A stretch of DNA of 64,000 bases from Vibrio fluvialis (GTDB lineage: Bacteria; Pseudomonadota; Gammaproteobacteria; Enterobacterales; Vibrionaceae): contig NZ_UHIP01000001.1 of the NCBI RefSeq assembly GCF_900460245.1, positions 1,426,001 to 1,490,000 on the forward strand, written 5' to 3'. A program made the translations under genes and the position numbers. The notes beneath the pieces are model-generated. The model was given only the letters and a program-made list of their open reading frames with translations. It did no database searches and was not told the DNA's origin. Of the stretch, positions 46,066 to 55,338 are shown piece by piece; position 1 is the first letter of the stretch, and each line of letters opens with the position of its first letter.

Positions 46066-47862
46066 CTAGATTCTGCCTTGTAGTGGGATGATTGTCACGC
46101 TTTCACCGACTTTTACCGTATCAATCGCAGGATTGATTTCAATCAGGCAATTCGCTTCGCTCATAGAACGCAGAATGCCGGAACCCTGCTTACCCGTGGT
46201 TTTGACCGTGAGCTGACCGAGCTCATTAAGGGTGTAGACACCACGGCTAAATTCAGTGCGCCCTTGACGGGAGCGTAGCTCTTCCATCGCAATCGCATTG
46301 ATTTTCAACGGAGTCCAATTGGTTTCACCTTGCATCTTGCGCAGGGCAGGCTCGACAAAATTGATGAATGACACCATCACCGCGACAGGATTGCCTGGTA
46401 AACCAAAGAAAGGTTTGTTTTGGATATGGCCAAACGCAAGTGGACGTCCCGGGCGCATGTTGATGCGCCAGAAATCAATTTGTCCCAGTTTTTCCAGTGC
46501 GGACTTAATGAAATCGGCATCACCGACAGAAACACCGCCAGAGGTCATCACCACATCCGCATTCTCTGCGGCGTGTTGCAATGTTTCCATCATTCGCGCT
46601 TCGTCGTCTTCGATAATGCCAAGATCGATGATCTCACACCCCAAGTTCGTCAGTAACCCCATCAGGGTGTAGCGATTCGAATCGAAAATGCAGTGATCAT
46701 TCTGTTCACTGCCAGGCGCCTGCACTTCATCACCGGTGGAAAACAGGGCGACTTTGAGTTTGCGATAAACAGGCAAAGTGGCAAAACCCAGCGATGCTAT
46801 CATGCCCATCTCAGCAGAAAGTACTCGTTGGCCAACCTCGAAGACATGTAGACCAAGCGCCAGATCTTCGCCCGCCTGACGCACGTTCTGACCTGGCTTG
46901 ATGTACGCATCGCCGAAAGACACGCGATTTCCATTGGTTTGTGCCTGTTCGCGCATCACCACCGTGTCTGCGCCCTCAGGAACGGGCGCACCAGTCATGA
47001 TCTTCACCGTTTGCCCGGCTTGCAGCACTTTGTTGTAGCCGTGGCCCGCCATTACTTCCGCGACCAGTTCAAATTGCGCCAAACCAATGTCTTCGCTGCG
47101 AATAGCGTAACCATCCATGGCGGAATTACGGTATGCCGGTACGTTGATAGGGGACGTTACCACCGCACTCAATACCCGCTGGTAGCCTTCATTGACCGCA
47201 ACGGATTCAGATTCTGTCAGCACCTTTACTGCATCAAGGATGTTTTGGCGACCTTGTTCTACGGATAAGAAGGCAGGGGAAAGCGTATCGCAGCTTCCGG
47301 TTTCAGCTTTGCCGGTTTTTGATTCGAGAGGTTTGCCTGCTTTGCCAACGTAATCGAGCACAAACTTGGCAATCGCATCCAAATCATTAATGTTCATCTG
47401 TGGCAGGGACGACTCCACCGTTTCATCAGCAGCAATCGCAATGATGTTGTCATCGTTCGGGTGAAGCCACGGTTTGCCAACCTCGGCACGGTGCAGTTCG
47501 ATTTTCGGAAACGCAATGTTCTTACAACCTTCCACTAAAATTACATCCAACTGCTGAGCATCAAAGCGTTGCAACAGATAGTCAAACTCGGCTTCTGCAT
47601 CCGGCGTTTCCGTCATCAACGCAAAGCGATTCCGTGAGGCGATCAGCATCTGGGATGCACCGGCTTTGCGCAGACGGTAGCTATCTTTGCCCGGCTTATC
47701 GACATCAAAATTGTGATGAGCATGTTTCAGAATGCCTAAGCGAAGGCCAGCCGCTGTAAGTTTGGGAACCAAGGCTTCCAACAAGGTGGTTTTGCCAGTT
47801 CCGGAGTACGCCGCAAAACCGAGCAAAGGCAGGGATGGGCGTGAAGAATGCGATGAATTCAT
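46066..47862 (-). CDS. moeA: MobB-MoeA fusion: molybdenum cofactor GTP-binding adaptor and molybdotransferase
   Basis: 598 aa. The N-terminal MobB domain (about 1-175) has the P-loop [13 protein letters not shown] and [19 protein letters not shown]. The C-terminal MoeA part (about 195-598) has [28 protein letters not shown] and [16 protein letters not shown]. MoeA inserts molybdate into adenylylated molybdopterin; MobB assists GDP attachment. The start overlaps mobA by 4 bp (ATGA). In E. coli these are separate proteins. Confidence 0.93.
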   Translation of the reverse strand: MNSSHSSRPSLPLLGFAAYSGTGKTTLLEALVPKLTAAGLRLGILKHAHHNFDVDKPGKDSYRLRKAGASQMLIASRNRFALMTETPDAEAEFDYLLQRFDAQQLDVILVEGCKNIAFPKIELHRAEVGKPWLHPNDDNIIAIAADETVESSLPQMNINDLDAIAKFVLDYVGKAGKPLESKTGKAETGSCDTLSPAFLSVEQGRQNILDAVKVLTESESVAVNEGYQRVLSAVVTSPINVPAYRNSAMDGYAIRSEDIGLAQFELVAEVMAGHGYNKVLQAGQTVKIMTGAPVPEGADTVVMREQAQTNGNRVSFGDAYIKPGQNVRQAGEDLALGLHVFEVGQRVLSAEMGMIASLGFATLPVYRKLKVALFSTGDEVQAPGSEQNDHCIFDSNRYTLMGLLTNLGCEIIDLGIIEDDEARMMETLQHAAENADVVMTSGGVSVGDADFIKSALEKLGQIDFWRINMRPGRPLAFGHIQNKPFFGLPGNPVAVMVSFINFVEPALRKMQGETNWTPLKINAIAMEELRSRQGRTEFSRGVYTLNELGQLTVKTTGKQGSGILRSMSEANCLIEINPAIDTVKVGESVTIIPLQGRI

Positions 47863-48446
47863 GGCTGTAATGCTCCGAATTGAGCCAGCTCTTGTGGCGT
47901 ATTTAAATTGAAAAAGCAGTCTGGTGAATCGCTGAAATCAACTTCGGCGGTGTGACATTCGTTATACAGCAGAATAATTTTGCGGTCACCACGCTCCAAA
48001 AACGTCGCCAGTTTTGGCAGCACGCGTTTGTGAAACAGTGTGAACACGGGTTGTTGATGTTCACCATCGGTCGCGACCAGAATATCGGTTTGCGGCGTCA
48101 CTGCGGCGCAAAAACGCGCCACCAGGTCTCTCGCAATCATCGGGCTGTCACAAGGTACAAAGCCGACCCAATCAGTCTGCGCTGCGTTGAGTCCGGCGTG
48201 AATACCACCAAGTGGGCCCGGGTAACCGGCAAACTGATCCGAAACCACAGGCGCGAACTGTTGATACCACTCCTGATTGCGGTTGGCATTGATGAGGATG
48301 TGGTCTGTTTGAGGTTGCAGACGTTCCAGTACGTGCTGAACCAAAGGTTTATCGTTGAGTTTGATCAGTCCCTTGTCGTTTCCACCCATGCGGCTGGCTT
48401 GCCCACCCGCTAAAATCACCCAACTAGTTTGAGAGGGAAGTAACAT
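47859..48446 (-). CDS. mobA: MobA, molybdenum cofactor guanylyltransferase
   Basis: 195 aa. The nucleotidyltransferase start [21 protein letters not shown] and the metal motif FVPCDSPMI match MobA, which joins GMP to molybdopterin to give the MGD form used by formate dehydrogenase. I start at ATG 48446, 22 bp inside the end of tupC, with AGAG upstream; the frame extends to 48494. Confidence 0.93.
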   Translation of the reverse strand: MLLPSQTSWVILAGGQASRMGGNDKGLIKLNDKPLVQHVLERLQPQTDHILINANRNQEWYQQFAPVVSDQFAGYPGPLGGIHAGLNAAQTDWVGFVPCDSPMIARDLVARFCAAVTPQTDILVATDGEHQQPVFTLFHKRVLPKLATFLERGDRKIILLYNECHTAEVDFSDSPDCFFNLNTPQELAQFGALQP

Positions 48447-49134
48447 AGGTATTCTCTTGTTCTTCTTTGACGACATGAAGCAGCGGTGATTCAACCAAGG
48501 TACGGTCTTTAATCCACCACTGTTTTTTACACAATGTAGTGAGCGCGTTGGTCTGGTGACTGGTGATCACCAAACTGGAGCCTCGGTCCAGTAAATCCTT
48601 GGCCATTATAACTAATCTGTCGATAGATTCCTGATCTAATGACGCACTCGGCTCATCCATCAGCAAAATAGACGGCTTTAAAATCCACGCGCGAGCCATC
48701 GCAACACGCTGCTTTTCACCACCGGATAACACCGAGACATGCTCATCGGCCAATGTTTCTAGTCCCACCATGCGCAGCGCAGTGATCACTTCAGCACGCT
48801 TGTCTTTGGCAGACAGAGAAGAGAAACGAATGCCATACACCACGTTTTGATACACGGTGTCGTCGAACAGATAGGGACTTTGATGCAGGTAGATAACGTT
48901 GCGGCGCGCTTTGCTACGCCAGATTCTGCGCCACCACATCTGGCTGTTAGACACTCTGCCCGTGGTCGGAACCAGAAGCCCGGACAGAATTTTAAGCAGC
49001 GTGGTTTTACCCACACCGTTGTCACCCTTGAGATAAATCGCATCATTCGGGCCAATCGACAATTGTGGAATGTGAAACAGAACGCGATCTTTAAAACGCA
49101 TAGATAACTGCTGTGCGGTCAGCTTAATCGACAT
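48424..49134 (-). CDS. tupC: TupC, tungstate ABC transporter ATPase
   Basis: 236-aa ABC ATPase. Walker [15 protein letters not shown], signature [15 protein letters not shown], Walker [13 protein letters not shown] and ITSHQ switch His are intact. Not a ModC: it lacks the C-terminal molybdate-binding TOBE domain. The gene is between tupB and mobA. Assignment to tungstate comes from the TupA-type binding protein in the same operon. Confidence 0.9.
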   Translation of the reverse strand: MSIKLTAQQLSMRFKDRVLFHIPQLSIGPNDAIYLKGDNGVGKTTLLKILSGLLVPTTGRVSNSQMWWRRIWRSKARRNVIYLHQSPYLFDDTVYQNVVYGIRFSSLSAKDKRAEVITALRMVGLETLADEHVSVLSGGEKQRVAMARAWILKPSILLMDEPSASLDQESIDRLVIMAKDLLDRGSSLVITSHQTNALTTLCKKQWWIKDRTLVESPLLHVVKEEQENTYVTSLSN

Positions 49135-49143
49135 TCGACATCC

Positions 49144-49842
49144 TTATGTACGTAGATAGCCTTTGCCACGCATACTGGTAAGCAAAAAGTTGAGAGCCAG
49201 TGCTAATGAGAGTAGCACCATTCCCAGTGCAACACCTTGCGCAAAAGCGCCTTTGTGACTTTCCATCGCAATCGCGGTTGGGATGTTGCGGGTCAGGCCC
49301 ATAATGTTGCCGCCCACCATCATTGAACAGCCGACTTCAGTCACAATACGAGAAAAGCCTGCAATGGTCGCGGCACAGAGTGGAAAGCGGGTTTCCCACA
49401 CCATGGTTGCAGCAATCCGCGGAACCGACACCCCCAGCGTCATGGCCGTTTCGACCGAGCGGCGATCGCTCGATTGCAACGCGCCGTGCATCATTGACAC
49501 CAAAATAGGAAAACAGATCAGCATCTGACCGAAGATCATCGCTTTTTGAGTGAACAGCATTTGCCAATCGCCAAGCGGACCCGCCCGAGACAGCAGCATA
49601 TAGAGCAACAAGCCAATCACCACCGTTGGAACAGCTTGCAGAGTGTTGATCAGGGAAAGCAGGAACCATTTGCCCCGAAAATTGGTATACGCGAACACAA
49701 AAGCCAGCAATACAGACGGGACGATCACTAAACCGATCGCCGCCAGAGAAACACTAAAGGAGACCGCAACGATCTCCCATAGCTCAGAGTCAAAGCTCAC
49801 CAGTAAGGTGAGTGCCTCCAATGTGGTTTGCCATAAGCTCAT
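49144..49842 (-). CDS. tupB: TupB, tungstate ABC transporter permease
   Basis: 232 aa, about five membrane helices with the binding-protein-dependent permease EAA-like loop (RRSVETAMTLGVSVPRIAATMVWETRFPL). It follows tupA by about 10 bp and precedes tupC by 9 bp. Confidence 0.9.
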   Translation of the reverse strand: MSLWQTTLEALTLLVSFDSELWEIVAVSFSVSLAAIGLVIVPSVLLAFVFAYTNFRGKWFLLSLINTLQAVPTVVIGLLLYMLLSRAGPLGDWQMLFTQKAMIFGQMLICFPILVSMMHGALQSSDRRSVETAMTLGVSVPRIAATMVWETRFPLCAATIAGFSRIVTEVGCSMMVGGNIMGLTRNIPTAIAMESHKGAFAQGVALGMVLLSLALALNFLLTSMRGKGYLRT

Positions 49843-49851
49843 GAACCGCGG

Positions 49852-50667
49852 TTACTCGTGCGCGTTGGCAACAAACAGCTGCTGTCCATTGAGTTTGAAA
49901 TCGTTAATCAGCTTCTGGCCTTTATCGGCTACCAACCAGTCACTGAAGACTTTCGCGCCTTGATAGTTGATGGTTGGGTAACGTTCAGGGTTCACCAGAA
50001 TCACTTGGTATGGGTTAAACAATGCTTTGTCGCCCTGGAACAGAATCTTCAGATCCAGCTTGTTGGTGTACGCCAGCCAAGTGCCACGATCGGTCAGCGT
50101 ATATGCTTGCATCTCAGACGCCATGTTCAGCGTTGGTCCCATGCCTTGACCGACAGAGCGGTAGCCACCGAAGTTCGGTTCAATTTTGTTTTGTGCCCAG
50201 ATACCCAGCTCTTTTTTGTGCGTACCGGAATCATCGCCACGAGAGATGAAAGTTACGCCACTGGTTGCGATCTGTTTAAACACGCCCGCGACGTCTTTCT
50301 GCTCAGCGACGTGCGCAGGATCGCTCTCCGGCCCAACAACCACGAAGTCGTTGTACATCAGTTTACGCGGCATGACACCAAAGCCCTGGTCAACAAAAGT
50401 CGCTTCCGCTTTCGGCGCGTGTGTCATCACTAAATCCACATCGCCGTTTTCGCCCATCTTCAGCGCTTTGCCCGTACCAGCAGCAATGACGTCGACTTTG
50501 TAACCGGAATCTTGTTCAAACTTAGGCAGTAGGTAATCAAGAAGGCCAGAGTGATAAGTGCTGGTTGTGGTGGCCAGACGAATGCGATGAACATCATCGG
50601 CACTGGTAGCGGAATAACTGACGAGAAGCAAAGAAGTAGCAGCGAGGCTGAAAGTCACTTTATTCAT
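49852..50667 (-). CDS. tupA: TupA, tungstate-binding periplasmic protein
   Basis: 271 aa. Signal peptide (ends YSATSA) and the TTTS motif ATTTSTYHSGLLDYLLP that marks TupA rather than ModA. Further family stretches are ISRGDDSGTHKKELGIW and FIN-terminal residues. It captures tungstate and possibly molybdate. I start at ATG 50667 with GGA upstream; the frame extends to 50721. The sigma-54-like promoter 80 bp upstream and an NtrC-type gene divergent from it suggest its control. Confidence 0.92.
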   Translation of the reverse strand: MNKVTFSLAATSLLLVSYSATSADDVHRIRLATTTSTYHSGLLDYLLPKFEQDSGYKVDVIAAGTGKALKMGENGDVDLVMTHAPKAEATFVDQGFGVMPRKLMYNDFVVVGPESDPAHVAEQKDVAGVFKQIATSGVTFISRGDDSGTHKKELGIWAQNKIEPNFGGYRSVGQGMGPTLNMASEMQAYTLTDRGTWLAYTNKLDLKILFQGDKALFNPYQVILVNPERYPTINYQGAKVFSDWLVADKGQKLINDFKLNGQQLFVANAHE

Positions 50668-50747
50668 TCTAATTTCCATTTTTTGATGAGATTGATTACG
50701 AATGCATTGATTCGTGACCAAAAAGTCACGAACAAAGCGAGGCTTAT

Positions 50748-50763
50748 TGCAATCTGAATGCCA
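50748..50763 (-). promoter_or_regulatory. Sigma-54-type promoter for tupA
   Basis: Minus strand TGGCATTCAGATTGCA has GG-N10-GC and close match to TGGCACG-N4-TTGCA. Transcription would start near 50737, about 70 bases before tupA. Confidence 0.65.
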
Positions 50764-50845
50764 AAACTAATAGCGCAATTTCCCGCCGAAAAACAAAGGA
50801 TATTCCACAGATCCTGACTAAAATAAGTGTCAGTGCACATAAGCT

Positions 50846-50862
50846 AGGACAAAATGTCCCAA
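50846..50862. promoter_or_regulatory. Palindrome, candidate NtrC-type enhancer site
   Basis: AGGACAAAATGTCCCAA. Its centre is about 117 bp upstream of the predicted tupA start site, a normal enhancer distance. A close copy lies upstream of the polyferredoxin gene (59923-59940). Confidence 0.55.
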
Positions 50863-50926
50863 TTTACTCTTATCGAGAGTAAGGTTAATTGCGTCGTTAT
50901 GTCCCAACAGGAAATTTGAATCCATT

Positions 50927-52378
50927 ATGTCTCAATCATTTGACTCGCAATCATCTCTCCAATACCAGGCTTTTTCTGTGCTCGTGGTCGATGACGAACC
51001 CGGCATGCAAGCCATTCTAAAAAAAGCGCTGGGTAAATGGTTTTCCAAAGTCGACTGCAGCGGCAGCATTGAAGAAGCTGAAGCGCTGCGTATTGAACAT
51101 CATTACGACTTGATCATTCTTGATATCAACCTGCCGGGGCGCTCCGGCATCGAATGGGAAGAGGCCTTCAGTGACGAAGACCGCCGCGCAGACGTTATTT
51201 TCATGACCGGTTACGCCGATTTGGAAACCGCCATCAGCGCGCTGAAACTCGGCGCTTCGGATTTCATTCTCAAGCCGTTTAATCTTGAGCAGATGCTGCA
51301 AGCGGTAAAACGCTGTATGGACAAGCGTCTTAACGAGCGTATGCAGTACGCATTGCAACGAGACTATCAACGCCACTGCGCCACCCAGATCATGGGCCAT
51401 TCGCACAAAACTGAGCAGCTCAAGCAGTTGATCCTGCAGTTCGCGCCGTCAAGAGCCTCCGTTTTAGTTGAAGGGGAGTCGGGGACGGGTAAGGAACTGG
51501 TGGCTCGCGCGATTCACGAAGCCAGCGACCGTCAGGGGCCTTTTGTGCCCGTTAACTGCGGTGCCATTGCTCCGGAACTCCTGGAAAGTGAGCTGTTTGG
51601 CCACACGTCAGGCGCATTTACCGGTGCCAAGAAAAGTCGAGAAGGTCTGTTTCGCGTCGCCAATGGCGGCACGCTGTTTCTTGATGAAATCGGTGAAATG
51701 CCGCTGGCCATGCAGTCCGCATTGTTGCGTGTGCTGGAACAGCGCGCCATTCGTCCGGTCGGGTCCGAAAAAGAGATCAATATTGATGTACGTGTGGTAG
51801 CGGCGACCAACCGCAACCTACAGCAAGAAGTCGAGCAGGGGCGTTTTCGCGGCGATCTGTTCTACCGTCTTAATGTCCTCAAAATCGATGTCAGTCCACT
51901 ACGCGAACGCAAAGCCGATCTCAAAGATTTGGTGCCGTTTTTTACCAAGAAGCTGTGCGCCGAGCTGAGTATGCCAGTACCAAAATGGGCACATGAAGAT
52001 GTGTCCGCCATGCACGATTACGACTGGCCGGGCAATATTCGTGAGCTGAAGAACCTCATAGAACGCTGCATTCTGCTCGGCAAACCACCAGCCCACTACT
52101 GGCGTGAGTTACACGGCTATCCTGTCGCGATTGAGGTGACAACGTCACCAAAATTAAATGATAAGATGACCCACAGCGATATTGTGGTGGAAACTTCAGG
52201 TACGGGTTATCCCAACCACTGGACACTCAAAGAGGTAGAGAAAGCACATATCATGCAGATTGTGGACTTCTACGAAGGCAACAAATCGGCGGCTGCACGT
52301 GACTTAGGTGTTGCACGCAAAACTTTAGAGCGCAAATTCAAAGAGTGGGATGGCGATGAGCAAGACAATCTTGGCTAA
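50927..52378 (+). CDS. NtrC-family sigma-54-dependent response regulator
   Basis: 483 aa. Receiver domain with acidic pair D22-D23, phospho-acceptor D66, T94 and K116. The AAA+ domain has Walker A GESGTGKE (183-190) and the sigma-54 contact loop GAFTGA (229-234). A Fis-type helix-turn-helix NKSAAARDLGVARKTLERKFKEW ends the protein. Its kinase gene overlaps it by 29 bp. Flanking genes encode tungstate uptake and formate dehydrogenase assembly, so these are proposed targets. Confidence 0.93.
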   Translation: MSQSFDSQSSLQYQAFSVLVVDDEPGMQAILKKALGKWFSKVDCSGSIEEAEALRIEHHYDLIILDINLPGRSGIEWEEAFSDEDRRADVIFMTGYADLETAISALKLGASDFILKPFNLEQMLQAVKRCMDKRLNERMQYALQRDYQRHCATQIMGHSHKTEQLKQLILQFAPSRASVLVEGESGTGKELVARAIHEASDRQGPFVPVNCGAIAPELLESELFGHTSGAFTGAKKSREGLFRVANGGTLFLDEIGEMPLAMQSALLRVLEQRAIRPVGSEKEINIDVRVVAATNRNLQQEVEQGRFRGDLFYRLNVLKIDVSPLRERKADLKDLVPFFTKKLCAELSMPVPKWAHEDVSAMHDYDWPGNIRELKNLIERCILLGKPPAHYWRELHGYPVAIEVTTSPKLNDKMTHSDIVVETSGTGYPNHWTLKEVEKAHIMQIVDFYEGNKSAAARDLGVARKTLERKFKEWDGDEQDNLG

Positions 52379-54398
52379 GATTCCACTGTGGCAGAAGTGG
52401 CGACATCGGGTCAAAACCATGGTGCGCTATCGTCTGCTGATCCTCACTTCAGTGCCAATTGGCTTTACGCTGATTGCGTTGATCGCCATTTCTATCTACT
52501 GGTCGATTCACTACACATGGCAAAGTGCACTGGTCGATGTGTCTGAACGCTTAGGTGTGGCGCACAACAGCATGACGTTACTGCAACAAAAGCAAGCCAG
52601 TTACGTCAAAGCGTTCGGCGACTCTTACGAGTTTCGTACCCGCATAATGCACGCTGGTGAGGAGCCGGATCTCAACCAATGGGTGAATCAGCAGAAGCAG
52701 CGCTACGATCTCGATTTTCTCACCTTTGAGCGAGTCGATACGCTGGAGCAGAAGTTTCGTTATCTGGATTTAACCAAACGTGAATCGTTTTTTGATGTGC
52801 TATCGCAAAGCGAGCTGGCACAACTCGATCCTCAACTGGCTAAGCGCGCGGAAATCGAACGGGTTAACGCCGATCGCACCGAGACGCGCGGCTTGGTCAG
52901 CCGCACAGTCATTCCGGTACTGAACCAATATAACGACATCATCGGTTTTCTTGATGGCGGCTTGTTGCTTAACAACAGCAGCACACTGGTGGATCAGATC
53001 CGCGATCTGATTTATCCCACCAAACAAGATAATTTGCGTCCTATCGGCACTTTGACGATCTTTCTCGATAATCTGCGCGTCAGTACCAATGTGCCGTTAA
53101 ATAGTGATGAGCGCGCAGGCCGGGCGATTGGTACGCGCGTATCGAACGAAGTGCGCGACGCCGTGCTGAATCAGGGCAAAGAGTGGGTCGATAAAGCGTA
53201 TGTGTATGATGCCTGGTATATCACCGCGTACCAGCCGATTCGTGACCAGTACGATAACGTTGTCGGCATGCTGTATACCGGCTACCTGCTGTGGCCATTT
53301 GTGAAAACCTATTTGACCAATATTGTCGAAATCGGCGTAGCGACGCTGCTATTGCTGCTCGCTTCGGGCGTGTTTGTCTATCGTGGCTCACGCGATCTGT
53401 TCCGGCCCATAGAGCGTATCCATCGCGTGGTAAAGCTGGTTCAACTGGGTAAAAATCAGCGCATCGGCGCCATTGGCTTGGATGAGCGTCATGAGCTGGC
53501 ACAGCTTGCCAAACAGTTCGACAACATGCTCGATCTTCTGCAGCAGCGGAATGAAGAAATTCAGCGTGCCGCCCACGATCTGGAGGAAAAAATTCTCGAT
53601 CGCACGGCAAGCCTGCAAGAGAAAACCGAACAGTTGGAACACCACATTCAGTTACTGAACCAAACTCGCGACAAACTGATTGTGCATGAAAAGCTCGCCG
53701 CATTGGGCGAACTGACCGCAGGTATCGCACACGAGATCAACAACCCGACCGCGGTGATTCTGGGTAATACGGAATTGATCCGCTTTGAGCTGGGTGATGA
53801 CGCCAAACGGGTCGAAGAGGAAATCGACGCCATCATGTTGCAGATAGACCGGATTCGCAATATTACCCGCAGTCTGCTGCAATACAGCCGCCACGGTGGC
53901 GTACAGGATGAAATTACTTGGCAGCACGTCAATCCGATCATCGATGAAAGCATCACGCTGGTCAAAACCGGTTCGAAAAAGCGTGATGTGGAATTTGTCA
54001 CCGACCTGCATGCGCAAAGCTCGGTGGAAGTGAACCGCCATCAGTTATTGCAGATTCTGGTCAATTTACAGATGAACGCTATCCACGCCATGAACGGCAA
54101 AGGCAAACTGACCATTCGCAGCGAAGATTGGTGCGAACATGGCGAAGTGCTGGGTGCCATCGTCCACATAGAAGATGAAGGGTGTGGCATTAAGCCGGAA
54201 CACCTCAAGCGAGTGTTTGACCCGTTTTATACCACCAAGCGCGAAGGCACCGGGCTCGGTTTGTCCGTCTCACAAAGTTTACTCAGTCAGACGGGCGGAG
54301 AGATTCGTGTTCAGTCGGAAGTGGGCAAAGGCAGTACCTTCAGCGTGTATCTGCCAAGCAAGGCCGATGCCCATTTATTGATTACCAAAGCCTCTTAA
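52350..54398 (+). CDS. Membrane sensor histidine kinase, partner of the NtrC-type regulator
   Basis: 682 aa. Helix 1 (about 28-50), a large double-Cache-like periplasmic sensor (52-320), helix 2 (325-345), HAMP, coiled coil (about 390-450), then HisKA with phospho-acceptor H461 in IAHEINNP. The HATPase_c domain carries DEGCGI and GTGLGLSVSQ. Signal unknown; formate, tungstate/molybdate or redox are candidates by context. ATG 52350, with a second ATG at 52356. Terminator follows. Confidence 0.93.
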   Translation: MAMSKTILAKIPLWQKWRHRVKTMVRYRLLILTSVPIGFTLIALIAISIYWSIHYTWQSALVDVSERLGVAHNSMTLLQQKQASYVKAFGDSYEFRTRIMHAGEEPDLNQWVNQQKQRYDLDFLTFERVDTLEQKFRYLDLTKRESFFDVLSQSELAQLDPQLAKRAEIERVNADRTETRGLVSRTVIPVLNQYNDIIGFLDGGLLLNNSSTLVDQIRDLIYPTKQDNLRPIGTLTIFLDNLRVSTNVPLNSDERAGRAIGTRVSNEVRDAVLNQGKEWVDKAYVYDAWYITAYQPIRDQYDNVVGMLYTGYLLWPFVKTYLTNIVEIGVATLLLLLASGVFVYRGSRDLFRPIERIHRVVKLVQLGKNQRIGAIGLDERHELAQLAKQFDNMLDLLQQRNEEIQRAAHDLEEKILDRTASLQEKTEQLEHHIQLLNQTRDKLIVHEKLAALGELTAGIAHEINNPTAVILGNTELIRFELGDDAKRVEEEIDAIMLQIDRIRNITRSLLQYSRHGGVQDEITWQHVNPIIDESITLVKTGSKKRDVEFVTDLHAQSSVEVNRHQLLQILVNLQMNAIHAMNGKGKLTIRSEDWCEHGEVLGAIVHIEDEGCGIKPEHLKRVFDPFYTTKREGTGLGLSVSQSLLSQTGGEIRVQSEVGKGSTFSVYLPSKADAHLLITKAS

Positions 54399-54405
54399 CC
54401 TGCAA

Positions 54406-54436
54406 GAAAAACGCCTCCGACTGGAGGCGTTTTTTC
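54406..54436. terminator. Bidirectional terminator histidine kinase / MscS gene
   Basis: AAAAACGCCTCC, GACT, GGAGGCGTTTTTT; symmetric. Confidence 0.9.
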
Positions 54437-54438
54437 AC

Positions 54439-55338
54439 TTAGTGTGTTTGTACAGCAATCTTTGGCGGCTTAATGCCGTGCTTTTTAAACTCTTTCATGA
54501 CGCGCAGAGTAATGTCCGTTTCAAACAGTTTCTCGTAGGCGGTATCCACCACATACGCCTTACACGTGAGCTGTACCGCAAGATAGTTATCGGTAATGGT
54601 CTGTTTCACCAATACCGTCACTGGTTTGGGCAGGTGGATATAACGGCTTGAAGAGGCGGCTTCCTGAATCAGGTCGCGCGCTAGCACAATGTCTTCGTCC
54701 ATACCGACATAAAACGGGATCACCACCTGCATATCGAGCGCACCGTAGTTGCCACTGATGGTCACTTCATTGAGAAATTTGTTGTTCGGAATGGTAATGA
54801 TGTCGTCGGTGAGAGTGCGCATACGCACGGAGCGCAGACCAATCGCGATAATATCGCCATAATTTCCTTCAAACGTGACGCGGTCACCGACCTGAAACGG
54901 GCGGTCAATCATCACCGTCATCCCAGCGATGAAGGAGGCCGCCAGGTCTTTCAGTGCAAAACCGACAGAGACGGCCAGCGTACCGCCAATCAGCGCGAGA
55001 ATGTGGTCATTCATGCGAAAGCTCAACATGAACACCACAATCCCGGCACTCATGTAGATGAAGAACTGCAGGAACGAATGAAACTTCTGCAACACCATTC
55101 GGTACTGCACAAACTGGCCGCCGATGGTCTTTACCAGTGAACTCATGAATTTCAACAGCAACCAGGTCGCCGCGATGATCAGAACCGAAAAAAACACGCC
55201 GCTCCAGCGGATGAGGCTGGCGAACTGTTGAAAGTCTTCCAGATTCGCCAGATCCTCCGCCGCGAAAACAGGAAAAGCCGTAAACGCCAGAAGCGCTAAC
55301 AACCCGTGGATAGGTACGATGTGATTGAGTCTTTTCAT
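54439..55338 (-). CDS. MscS-like mechanosensitive channel, coupled to the P-loop gene
   Basis: 299 aa. Signal-like N-terminus, about three helices, then the MscS pore/beta core GGTLAVSVGFALKDLAASFIAGMTVMIDRPFQVGDRVTFEGNYGDI. The C-terminal cytoplasmic domain ends near VAVQTH. The ATG overlaps the stop of the upstream gene (TAATG), so translation is coupled. It may form an envelope complex with that protein; role otherwise unknown. Confidence 0.88.
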   Translation of the reverse strand: MKRLNHIVPIHGLLALLAFTAFPVFAAEDLANLEDFQQFASLIRWSGVFFSVLIIAATWLLLKFMSSLVKTIGGQFVQYRMVLQKFHSFLQFFIYMSAGIVVFMLSFRMNDHILALIGGTLAVSVGFALKDLAASFIAGMTVMIDRPFQVGDRVTFEGNYGDIIAIGLRSVRMRTLTDDIITIPNNKFLNEVTISGNYGALDMQVVIPFYVGMDEDIVLARDLIQEAASSSRYIHLPKPVTVLVKQTITDNYLAVQLTCKAYVVDTAYEKLFETDITLRVMKEFKKHGIKPPKIAVQTH

